Below, piece by piece: positions 8,416 through 15,277 of a stretch of DNA of 33,670 nucleotides. Position numbers and translations under genes: made by a program. The DNA comes from SZUA-365 sp964635845 (GTDB taxonomy: Bacteria > Bacteroidota > Ignavibacteria > SZUA-365), in the NCBI GenBank assembly GCA_964635845.1, contig CAZWNO010000035.1:1-33670 (forward strand), given 5' to 3'. How positions within the stretch are numbered: the stretch's first letter is position 1; every line of letters starts with the position of its first letter. Below the pieces are notes generated by a model. The model made no database searches, had not been told where the DNA came from, and saw nothing but the letters and a program-made list of their open reading frames with translations.

Positions 8416-8937
8416 TCAGCGGGCCTGTTCAGTGAAGCGGGATTCCAGCGCGTCGAACGCTTCGCGAAGCCTGCGCATGGATCCCTCCATGGATTCGGAG
8501 ATGATTTTCGTATCGGCGATGACGGGCATGAAGTTCGCATCGCCGCTCCAGCGCGGCACGATATGCATGTGCACATGCTGGTCGATGCCCGCGCCGCCCA
8601 CACGTCCGATATTGGCCCCGAGGTTGTATCCCTGCGGGTGCATTGCACGATCGAGCGCCTGCATCCAGTCGCGCAGCAGTTCCGTCATTTCCTGGAATGC
8701 CACCGCCGGGAGATCGTAAAACGACCCGGTATGCTGATTCGGGATGATGAGCAGATGACCGCTGTTGTACGGGTACAGGTTCAGCATGGTGAAACAGTGC
8801 TGATGACGGCGCAGCAGGAAATGCCCGTCGTCATCGGAAGATGCAAGGGCCTCGCAGAACGCGCAGCCCTTGCCTTCCAATTCGGTGCCAAACGTCTGAA
8901 TATACTGCGATCTCCAGGGAGACCAGAGCCTATCCAT
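8416..8937 (-). CDS. HIT family protein (AP4A phosphorylase/hydrolase-like)
   Basis: The protein has 173 residues and shows the histidine triad HVHMHIVPRW (His121, His123, His125) that defines HIT nucleotide hydrolases and transferases. The N-terminal half has the SPWRSQYI start, a CAFC pair (Cys25, Cys28) with a downstream histidine that may bind zinc, and the NSGHLLIIPNQHT strand. These features place it with the AP4A phosphorylase-like branch, which acts on nucleoside phosphates in the cytoplasm. The exact substrate is not determinable. It starts 10 nt after the stop of the 31-codon COX24-like gene and leads the run YtxH, DUF948, UbiA, DUF362. Confidence 0.92.
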   Translation of the reverse strand: MDRLWSPWRSQYIQTFGTELEGKGCAFCEALASSDDDGHFLLRRHQHCFTMLNLYPYNSGHLLIIPNQHTGSFYDLPAVAFQEMTELLRDWMQALDRAMHPQGYNLGANIGRVGGAGIDQHVHMHIVPRWSGDANFMPVIADTKIISESMEGSMRRLREAFDALESRFTEQAR

Positions 8938-8947
8938 GGCTCAACGC

Positions 8948-9043
8948 CTAGCGGTTTTTCTTTTTGTGCCTGTTCTTCCGCAGACGTTTCTTGCGTTTGT
9001 GCGTGGCCATTTTATGGCGCTTTCTTTTCTTGCCGCAAGGCAT
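8948..9043 (-). CDS. AURKAIP1/COX24 domain mini-protein (31 aa), putative small ribosomal subunit protein
   Basis: On the minus strand an ATG at 9041-9043 opens a 31-codon frame ending in TAG at 8948-8950. The product starts MPCGKKRKRHKMATHKRKK and ends in a second run of Lys, Arg and His, so over half of its residues are basic. This matches the tiny proteins annotated in Bacteroidota and Chlorobi as AURKAIP1/COX24 domain proteins, which resemble mitochondrial mS38 and mycobacterial bS22. A strong Shine-Dalgarno (GGAGGT, 9051-9056) lies 7 nt before the start. The gene is easily missed because of its size. By family it should bind the 30S subunit. It leads the downstream HIT gene by 10 nt. Confidence 0.85.
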   Translation of the reverse strand: MPCGKKRKRHKMATHKRKKRLRKNRHKKKNR

Positions 9044-9110
9044 AGTCTGTACCTCCAATCAAGAAGCGATGAAACAAAAATGTGATTCGTGTAGCGTCAT
9101 GCGATACGTG

Positions 9111-9974
9111 CTAAAGGTGCTGCTCGAGAAGCTGTGCCGCGTTCCGTCCGTGCGCTGAGGAGGGATCGATGTCCCGCGCTTTCGAAAACCACTCGCGCGC
9201 CTTGTCCTTGTTGCCTGCGTTGAGGTTGACAATGCCGAGATTGTACGTCCCCAGCTGATGCTCCGGATGATTCGCGACGGCACGTTCCATCTCCGCGATG
9301 GCGGCCGTGTACTCCTTCTTTTCAAAATAACAAATTCCCAGATCAACCCGTGCATCGGGATCGTCGGAGTTCATTTCCAGATATTTCCTGTATTGCGCGA
9401 TCGCCGCGTCGAGCATCATGGCATCGTGCAGCAGATTGGCGTACTGCAGCTGCGCGCGCGCATCGGAAGGATTCGCTTCAGCGGCCTCCCTGGCCGCTTC
9501 GAGACTCTGCAGGTCGGGCTGCGCACTCTGCGCCGTACCGCTCTGCTCCTGTTCGGCAGGAACGCCCTCGCGGGCGGAGGGGAGAAACGAAGCTCCGATG
9601 ACACCGCCGAGAATGAAAGCCGCGACCACGATGGCGATCCACTGCCAGGTGGTGAAGAGCGCCGCGTCGCGCGACGAAGCAGCGCGCGCGGTGGATTTCG
9701 GGGCGGATTTCTTCCTCGCCGAGGAATGAGCGCCGGGTTTTACGCGCGATGCATCCGCGACAGCGCGCGCCGCTGTACCGGCCGGGAACGCGGCAGCCGA
9801 CGCAGTCCCGGTTCCGGCTGTGGCTGCCGTGTCGACAGAAGCGTCCGTATCCGTTCGTGCCGCCACGTCGATGGTGGGTGAGCTCAGGTCCTGTCCGCAG
9901 ATATCACAGAACATCGCGCCGTCGGTATTGACGGATCCGCAGGATGGGCAGCTGTTCTTCTCCCCGGGCATCAT
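9111..9974 (-). CDS. Zinc-ribbon, single-pass membrane TPR protein
   Basis: The protein has 287 residues. It starts with a zinc ribbon (Cys9, Cys12, Cys23, Cys26), followed by a long Ala/Thr/Ser-rich and basic linker (about 35-105). One transmembrane helix comes next (about 110-131) and then at least three TPR units (about 155-285) with motifs such as YANLLHDAMMLDAAIAQYRK. With the zinc ribbon in the cytoplasm, the TPR part would face the periplasm. TPR domains hold protein complexes together; no partner can be named. The gene overlaps the HU gene by 4 nt (ATGA, 9971-9974), so the two are translationally coupled. A start at the second ATG (9971) is equally possible. Confidence 0.83.
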   Translation of the reverse strand: MMPGEKNSCPSCGSVNTDGAMFCDICGQDLSSPTIDVAARTDTDASVDTAATAGTGTASAAAFPAGTAARAVADASRVKPGAHSSARKKSAPKSTARAASSRDAALFTTWQWIAIVVAAFILGGVIGASFLPSAREGVPAEQEQSGTAQSAQPDLQSLEAAREAAEANPSDARAQLQYANLLHDAMMLDAAIAQYRKYLEMNSDDPDARVDLGICYFEKKEYTAAIAEMERAVANHPEHQLGTYNLGIVNLNAGNKDKAREWFSKARDIDPSSAHGRNAAQLLEQHL

Positions 9975-10264
9975 TCCTTCTCTTTCAGATTCTGGTCGAC
10001 GCCGGAACGCAGTTCTTTTGAAACCTTGAATATCGGGACATAATGCTCGTCGACGAACACCTCCTCACCGGTCCGGGGATTCCGCGCCATGCGCGCCTTC
10101 CGCTTCTTGACCTTGAAACTTCCGAAGCCCCGTATTTCAATCGAATGCCCCTCCTTCAGGGCCTGACTCACCGTCGCGAGGAAGCCGTCCACGACGGCTT
10201 CGGTCTCGACCTTCGTGAGGCCCGTTGCGGCAGCGATGTTGTCAACGATGTCTGCTTTTGTCAC
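9971..10264 (-). CDS. HU/IHF family DNA-binding protein
   Basis: The protein has 97 residues, close to the usual 90-100. It has the full HU fold: helical N-terminus (TKADIVDNIAAATGLTK), the RGFGSFKVKKRKARMARNP strand block, and the NPRTGEEV arm whose proline inserts into the DNA minor groove. It bends and compacts chromosomal DNA as a dimer. The start codon is GTG (10262-10264), with AAGGTAG a few bases upstream. The stop overlaps the zinc-ribbon TPR gene, and the gene begins 20 nt after sppA, so sppA, HU and TPR look like one operon. The C-terminal tail (DQNLKEKE) is longer than in E. coli HU. Confidence 0.95.
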   Translation of the reverse strand: MTKADIVDNIAAATGLTKVETEAVVDGFLATVSQALKEGHSIEIRGFGSFKVKKRKARMARNPRTGEEVFVDEHYVPIFKVSKELRSGVDQNLKEKE

Positions 10265-10284
10265 GACACTACCTTTTGGAACTG

Positions 10285-11211
10285 TTAATATTGCATTCTG
10301 TATTCGAGCGGCCCGCCGGGCTGCATGTGCGTCCCCATCTCCTCGAGTGAGCGCCGCGCACGCGTTCCGATGAACTGATCGAGCAGGGTTTTCCGTTCTT
10401 TCTCACGCATCACACGGGGTTCGCCCTGAATCTTGCCGAGATTCCCCGCGATTCGTATCGCGGTGCCGAGCGTTCCCAGCGTATCGACCAGTCCGTTGGC
10501 GACTGCCCGTTGTCCGGTGTAGATGCGGCCGTCGGCGAGTATCCTGACCGAATCGATATCGAGCCCGCGTCCGCGCGCGACAACATCTATGAACTGTTCA
10601 TAGACCTCGAGGATCGTACTGCGGAGATATTCTTTTTCCTCTGGCCGCATCCGGCGTGAAGGATTGCCGGTATCCTTGAATTCTCCGATCGCGACGGTTG
10701 TGTTTTCGATGCCGATCTTCTCGAGAAGCTGCTGATAACTCGCGTGTTCGCTGATCACGCCGATGCTGCCGGTGAGCGTCCCCGGATTCGCGACGATAAC
10801 ATCCGCCGCGCAGGCGATGTAATACGCTCCGCTCGCGGCCACCGATCCCATCGACACCACGACCGGCTGCCCGAGTTTTCGAGTTCTGTGCACTTCCTCG
10901 TAGATCTCATGGCTGGGTACTGGTCCGCCTCCCGGCGAGTCGAGACGCAGGACGATCGCCTTCACCGACGAGCGCTTGCGGTACTTGCGCAGCTGACGTA
11001 TCACGTCTTCGGCGTCGGTGATGGGCGTGCTGATCTCGATGATCGCGACACGCTCGCTTCCCGTTCCGCCGTACGTTTCCTCGATGGCATCCTCGGTCGA
11101 CTCCGCGGTCACCGCGGTGACAAGCAGGAAAAACGCGACAGCCATCACGAGAAACGCCGCGCCGGCGAAGCCCGCCAAGATTCCCACGATCCATTTTCCA
11201 CTATTGCCCAT
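10285..11211 (-). CDS. sppA: Signal peptide peptidase SppA, S49 family
   Basis: The protein has 308 residues from the ATG at 11211 (MGNSGKW). That start has GGAAG 9 nt upstream; the in-frame TTG at 11220 is less likely. An N-terminal transmembrane helix (about 7-36) is followed by one S49 protease domain. The catalytic serine is Ser127 in GSVAASGAYY and the general-base lysine is Lys179 in GEFKDTGNPSR. Their spacing of 52 residues equals that of Bacillus SppA, so this is the short single-domain form. SppA degrades cleaved signal peptides in the membrane. The promoter and an overlapping inverted repeat lie just upstream (11227-11275). HU and the TPR gene follow. Confidence 0.93.
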   Translation of the reverse strand: MGNSGKWIVGILAGFAGAAFLVMAVAFFLLVTAVTAESTEDAIEETYGGTGSERVAIIEISTPITDAEDVIRQLRKYRKRSSVKAIVLRLDSPGGGPVPSHEIYEEVHRTRKLGQPVVVSMGSVAASGAYYIACAADVIVANPGTLTGSIGVISEHASYQQLLEKIGIENTTVAIGEFKDTGNPSRRMRPEEKEYLRSTILEVYEQFIDVVARGRGLDIDSVRILADGRIYTGQRAVANGLVDTLGTLGTAIRIAGNLGKIQGEPRVMREKERKTLLDQFIGTRARRSLEEMGTHMQPGGPLEYRMQY

Positions 11212-11226
11212 CGGAGTCAACTTCCA

Positions 11227-11253
11227 GTAACTTATTGTGGATCACTAAGTTAC
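11227..11253. promoter_or_regulatory. Inverted repeat over the sppA -10 and start region, possible operator
   Basis: GTAACTTA (11227-11234) and TAAGTTAC (11246-11253) form a perfect 8-bp inverted repeat around an 11-nt centre. One arm contains the -10 hexamer of the sppA promoter and the other lies in the 5' leader, so a bound dimer would block initiation. It could instead be a leader RNA hairpin only if the transcript started further upstream. Confidence 0.5.
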
Positions 11254-11275
11254 GAAAACAAACTGCTATTGTCAA
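11247..11275 (-). promoter_or_regulatory. Sigma-70-type promoter of sppA
   Basis: Reading the minus strand, TTGACA (11275-11270) is followed by exactly 17 bp and TAACTT (11252-11247), a near-consensus -35/-10 pair. Transcription would start near 11240, about 30 nt before the sppA ATG at 11211. Confidence 0.75.
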
Positions 11276-11409
11276 TGAAAAACGATTCCGTAAGTACAGA
11301 AAAGGGAAGCGCATAGCATCGGCACGGGAGTCAGGCGCTTTCGCTGGCTGCCGGCGTTCGGGCACCGCATAATGCCCGGGAATCTCTCTCGATAAAATCA
11401 TATATTTCC

Positions 11410-12042
11410 ATGATGAATCAGGTCCTGCACATCGCGGTCATCGCAGTTCTGTCTTTCCTGCTCGGTTCGATTCCCACCGCGTATCTCATCGTCAGACGCA
11501 GTCAGGGAAAGGATCTCCGGAATGAGGGCAGCGGCAACATCGGCACACTGAATGCCTACGAGGTCACGCGCTCGCGCCGCGTCGGCGTGCTCGTGCTCGT
11601 GATCGATCTCCTCAAGGGCGCGATTCCCATCCTGCTGATCCGGCTTCTTTTCCCCGAAGATTTCTCCGGCGCGGCGACGGCCCTGGTAGCCGTGGTTCTG
11701 GGACACAACTATTCGCCCTGGATCGGCTGGAAAGGCGGACGCGGACTCGCGCCCGCGGCGGGAGCTTCCCTGGCTTTCAATCCACTGATGTTCCTGGTCT
11801 GGGGCCTGCTCTGGCTGGCCGCGTACGGGAAATCGCGCGACATCCATTTCGGTAATATCGCCGCCACCGTGCTCTCTCCGTTCGTCGCTCTGCTGGCGGC
11901 ACCGGTCTTCTCCGCGACGAGTCTATTTCCCGTACCGTCGGAGTATTCGGTCGGAATGGTCTTTTTCCTGCTCTGCATCCTCATTTTCATCAAGCATCTC
12001 GAGCCGCTGCGACAGCTCGTGTCCTCGTACCGTAACAGTTAA
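11410..12042 (+). CDS. plsY: Glycerol-3-phosphate acyltransferase PlsY
   Basis: This 210-residue polytopic membrane protein transfers an acyl group from acyl-phosphate to glycerol-3-phosphate, the first step of phospholipid synthesis. The three PlsY motifs are visible: LLGSIPTAYLI near the N-terminus with GSGNIGTLNAY (about 44-54), then GHNYSPWIGWKGGRG (about 98-112), then SRDIHFGNIAATVLSP. The second motif usually reads GHxFPxFLxFKGGKG, so this copy is a mild variant. Two ATGs are adjacent (11410 and 11413) and no Shine-Dalgarno is seen, which is common in Bacteroidota. The gene is divergent from sppA and precedes the protease gene by 15 nt. Confidence 0.9.
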   Translation: MMNQVLHIAVIAVLSFLLGSIPTAYLIVRRSQGKDLRNEGSGNIGTLNAYEVTRSRRVGVLVLVIDLLKGAIPILLIRLLFPEDFSGAATALVAVVLGHNYSPWIGWKGGRGLAPAAGASLAFNPLMFLVWGLLWLAAYGKSRDIHFGNIAATVLSPFVALLAAPVFSATSLFPVPSEYSVGMVFFLLCILIFIKHLEPLRQLVSSYRNS

Positions 12043-12057
12043 TCATCGGGTGTTGAT

Positions 12058-13194
12058 ATGTTTCGCAACTTCACTGTATCCGCAGTACTCTTTCTCCTCG
12101 CACTCTTCCTCACAACCGGGACCAGCGCCTGCAACGCGGAAAAGGAGCCGCTCTGGGCGGACGGGCCGTCGGTGGCCGGACGCGGCCAGACCCGGACCGG
12201 CGGCGACGACATAACCGAGTCCCGCCGCAACGCGATCACGCGCGCGATCGAACAGGTAAGTCCCGCCGTCGTCGGTGTCAACGCCACGCGTGTGGAGCGG
12301 CAGGCGATCGATCCGTGGGCACGCCTGTTCTTCGGTGAGCAGTATGCGCTCATGCCGGTGCTCGGCAGCGGATTCATCATATCGCCGGACGGCTATATCC
12401 TGACGAACGACCACGTCGCGGGCAACGCGGAGGAGATCTCGGTCACGATGACCAACCGCGAGAAAATTCCCGCCAAACTCATCGGAGTCGATCCGGTGAC
12501 GGATGTCGCATTGCTGAAGATCGATGTGGACCACGAACTGCCATACATAAAGCTCGGTGACTCGGAGAGCGTCATCGTCGGTGAATGGAGTATCGCCTTC
12601 GGAAATCCCTTCGGCCTCATGTCCTCGAGCGCGAAGGCGACCGTGACGGTCGGCGTCGTCAGCGCGACCCACGTCGCGCTGGAGGAGAGCGAGGGACGCG
12701 TGTACCGCAACATGATCCAGACGGATGCCGCGATCAACAGCGGCAACAGCGGGGGACCGCTCGTCAACAGCCTCGGCGAAGCGATCGGCATGAACACGGT
12801 CATCTACACGCCGAACCAGGGCAGCGTCGGCCTCGGCTTTGCCGTCCCCATCAACCGTGTCAAGGAGATCATCGCGATCATCCGGGCGGAGGGCAAGGTC
12901 AATCGCGAATTCATTCCTGGTTTTCGTGTGCAGCCTGTCAACGACGCGATCGCACAGGCCTACAATCTCTCGCGTGCCGAAGGCGCCATCGTGACACAGA
13001 TCACGGCGAGGCAGGGCGTGGCCGCCCGCGCGGGACTGGAAGTGGCGGACATCATTCTCAAAGCGAACGGGGAACCGGTGTATTCCGTCAGCCTCCTCCA
13101 GGGAATGATACGCTATGCGCTGCGCGGCGAGAAGATCCAGCTCGAAGTGCTGCGCGACAACGTGAGGAAAATCATTGCGCTGCGACTTGAATAA
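12058..13194 (+). CDS. DegP/HtrA-type periplasmic serine protease with one PDZ domain
   Basis: The protein has 378 residues. The N-terminal hydrophobic signal (about 7-24) ends in TSAC, so Cys25 may be lipidated, although the residue at -3 is not the usual Leu. The trypsin-like domain shows the full triad: His119 in LTNDHVAG, Asp149 in DPVTDVALLKI, and Ser231 in INSGNSGGPLVN. One PDZ domain follows (about 285-375, with ARAGLEVADIILKANG). Such proteases degrade or refold damaged envelope proteins. With a single PDZ it resembles DegS or short HtrA forms rather than two-PDZ DegP. It lies 15 nt after plsY and 25 nt before purB, in one operon. Confidence 0.93.
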   Translation: MFRNFTVSAVLFLLALFLTTGTSACNAEKEPLWADGPSVAGRGQTRTGGDDITESRRNAITRAIEQVSPAVVGVNATRVERQAIDPWARLFFGEQYALMPVLGSGFIISPDGYILTNDHVAGNAEEISVTMTNREKIPAKLIGVDPVTDVALLKIDVDHELPYIKLGDSESVIVGEWSIAFGNPFGLMSSSAKATVTVGVVSATHVALEESEGRVYRNMIQTDAAINSGNSGGPLVNSLGEAIGMNTVIYTPNQGSVGLGFAVPINRVKEIIAIIRAEGKVNREFIPGFRVQPVNDAIAQAYNLSRAEGAIVTQITARQGVAARAGLEVADIILKANGEPVYSVSLLQGMIRYALRGEKIQLEVLRDNVRKIIALRLE

Positions 13195-13219
13195 ACCGCG
13201 ATTCGAATAAGAGGAGACC

Positions 13220-14520
13220 ATGATCCAACGCTACACGCGTCCCGAAATGGGGACGATCTGGACCGACGAGGCCAAATTCCAGACCTGGCTCGAAATCGAA
13301 ATTTACGCCTGTGAAGCCCAGGCCGAGCTCGGGATCGTCCCGCGAGAGGCAATTCCGGTGATTCGCGAGCGGGCGGATTTCTCCGTCGACCGCATCAATG
13401 AACTGGAGAAGACGCTCAATCACGATGTGATCGCCTTCCTGACGAACGTGGCCGAGAACGTCGGCGAGGAATCGCGGTTCATCCATCTGGGACTGACTTC
13501 ATCGGATATCGGAGACACCGCGCTTTCAGCCATGATCCGCCGCTCGGGACTCCTGCTGCGCGAGGGTATGAACGAGCTCGCCGAGGTGATCGCGGTCCAG
13601 GCACGGAAGTACCGCTACACACCCACCATCGGCCGGACGCATGGCGTACACGCCGAGCCGATGACCTTCGGGCTGAAGCTCGCACTCTGGCACGAGGAGA
13701 TGCAACGCAATATGGAGCGTATGGATCGTGCCATCGAGCGCATTTCCTTCGGGAAACTCTCCGGTGCCGTGGGANNNNNNNNNNCGCCAACATCGATCCT
13801 TTCGTCGAGAAATATGTCTGCGAGAAAATGGGCCTCCAGCCATCGCCCATCAGCACCCAGATCCTGCAGCGCGACCGCCACGCCGAATTCCTTTCCACTC
13901 TCGCAATCATCGGCGGCTCGCTCGAGAAATTCGCGACGGAAATACGCCACCTGCAGAAGACCGAGGTGCTCGAAGTGGAAGAGTTCTTCGCGAAGGGGCA
14001 GAAGGGGAGTTCGGCAATGCCGCACAAGCGGAATCCCATCACCTGCGAGCGCGTCGCGGGCATGGCGCGACTCCTCCGCGGCTATGCGACGGCGGGCTTC
14101 GAGAACCAGGCACTGTGGCACGAACGCGACATCACGCACTCATCGGTCGAACGCGTCATCCTCCCGGACGCCACGATCGCGCTCGATTACATGCTCGCCC
14201 GGATGAAGCATATCATCGAGAATTTTTTCGTCTATCCCGAGCACATGCTGCGGAATCTCAATGGCACCCGCGGACTGATTTTCTCGCAACAGGTACTGCT
14301 TGCCCTGACGAAGAAGGGCATGCTGCGCGAGGATGCCTATCGCATCGTCCAGGGACATGCCATGCGCGTCTGGAAAGAGGAGGTAGAACTCCGCGATCTT
14401 GTCGGCGGTGATCCGGAGGTGACGGCACTGCTCAGCCCGGAAGAACTCGATGCCTGTTTCGATGTGACGCGCGGAACCGTGCATGTCGATATGATTTTCG
14501 AACGCCTCGGCCTCGGCTGA
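13220..14520 (+). CDS. purB: Adenylosuccinate lyase (interrupted by a 10-N assembly gap)
   Basis: The enzyme splits SAICAR and adenylosuccinate, giving fumarate, in purine synthesis. The 5' part (13220-13774) encodes MIQRYTRPEMGTIW, the TSSDIGDTA region and GRTHGVHAEP. The 3' part resumes at 13786 with ANIDPFVEKY and carries the fumarase/aspartase signature SSAMPHKRNP. The two parts are in different frames as written because the 10-N gap is only a placeholder. Family members read VG-T-(Y/F)-AN here, so about 5 missing nt would restore a single frame of roughly 430 residues. I therefore treat it as an intact gene with an assembly gap, not a pseudogene. A good Shine-Dalgarno (AGGAG) precedes the ATG. 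Confidence 0.93.
13775..13784. other. Assembly gap of 10 N inside purB
   Basis: Ten N characters break purB. The frames on either side do not agree with a true length of 10; about 5 nt would restore the expected VGT(Y/F)AN reading. Confidence 0.97.
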
Positions 14521-14535
14521 GCAGCGTGCGCTTCA

Positions 14536-14565
14536 CCGGAGGCCGTTCATCCCGGCGGCCTCCGG
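14536..14565 (+). terminator. Hairpin after purB, probable terminator
   Basis: CCGGAGGCCG (14536-14545) and CGGCCTCCGG (14556-14565) form a perfect 10-bp stem with a 10-nt loop, 15 nt after the purB stop. The downstream sequence is only weakly T-rich (AATGATTTC), so termination may be partial or factor-assisted. Confidence 0.65.
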
Positions 14566-14659
14566 AATGATTTCCCCATCGGACGGCAAACCATACCCCG
14601 GATATCCGTTCGCTTCCCGATCTCAGGCCCTGTAACTGTCTGTTTTTTCGCCATCCCGC

Positions 14660-14791
14660 ACCCTATTTTTCACTTACATTTTATTAATTCGGTATTCAGA
14701 ATCCCGAAAGGCTGCGCGAGTAACTTGCCTGCAGAAACCGCTTCCATCATCCCGACGATGGAAAGGAATACCCGAGTCAAGGGCACACGCG
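14660..14791 (+). promoter_or_regulatory. Leader and probable promoter region of the chemosensory operon
   Basis: An AT-rich patch at 14663-14698 stands out from its GC-rich surroundings and holds weak hexamers (TTCACT at 14669 and TATTCA 18 nt later), so the operon promoter probably lies here. About 90 nt of leader follow, containing a 7-bp hairpin, TTCCATC (14742-14748) with GATGGAA (14757-14763). I do not recognise a known riboswitch. No copies of the 11-bp-periodic pilus boxes are present. Confidence 0.35.
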
Positions 14792-15277
14792 ATGACCGCA
14801 GAAGCAACGAATACCATCCTCCTGTTCCGCACCAGCGGCCGCCTGGTCGCGGTGCCGATCGCCGGCGTGCAGGAAGTGGTCCCCGCTTTTGAAATCCTCC
14901 GAACACCCGGACTGGCGACGACCCTGGCTGGCATGATCAGTCTCCGCGGCGAGGTGCTGCCCGTTATCGACACGTCAGTGCTGTTCGGAGGCGACGCGAT
15001 GCAGCTGTGCCCGCAACAGAAATTTATCATCATCCGTGCCGCGCGGCAGCTCATGGCGCTCCTGGTTGATACCGTGGAGGACCTCGAGGAAATCGGTTCC
15101 GGAGCTCCGGTCCGACACATGGACGGCCGCGGCGAGCTGCCGTTCGACGGTATTGTCCCTGTAAACGGGGAAATGGCATTCATTCTCGATATCGACGGAT
15201 GCTGTGCATCCGGCCGTACGTCCATCCCGGATGAACTCTGCATGGATGCAGTGAAACAAGAAGGACCTCTATCGTGA
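14792..15277 (+). CDS. CheW-like chemosensory coupling protein (first copy)
   Basis: The protein has 161 residues and spans one CheW domain. It has the opening LLFRTSGRLVAVPIAGVQEVV, the strand block MISLRGEVLPVIDTS, and LMALLVDTVEDLEEI. CheW proteins link receptors to the CheA kinase in cytoplasmic arrays. It is the first gene of a seven-gene run. Its stop overlaps the GTG start of the CheR-TPR gene by 4 nt, which points to translational coupling. Two CheW genes flanking a CheR-TPR gene is the arrangement of WspB, WspC and WspD in Pseudomonas. Which copy here matches WspB or WspD is not certain. Confidence 0.9.
   Translation: MTAEATNTILLFRTSGRLVAVPIAGVQEVVPAFEILRTPGLATTLAGMISLRGEVLPVIDTSVLFGGDAMQLCPQQKFIIIRAARQLMALLVDTVEDLEEIGSGAPVRHMDGRGELPFDGIVPVNGEMAFILDIDGCCASGRTSIPDELCMDAVKQEGPLS

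Noticed and set aside
13775..14206. Frameshifted reading through the purB gap
   Set aside because: It is an artefact of counting 10 N as real bases. The correct downstream frame carries SSAMPHKRNP and continues to 14520.
14700..14791. Cyclic di-GMP or other known riboswitch in the leader of the chemosensory operon
   Set aside because: Only a 7-bp hairpin is clear. The conserved core sequences of known classes that I could recall are not present.
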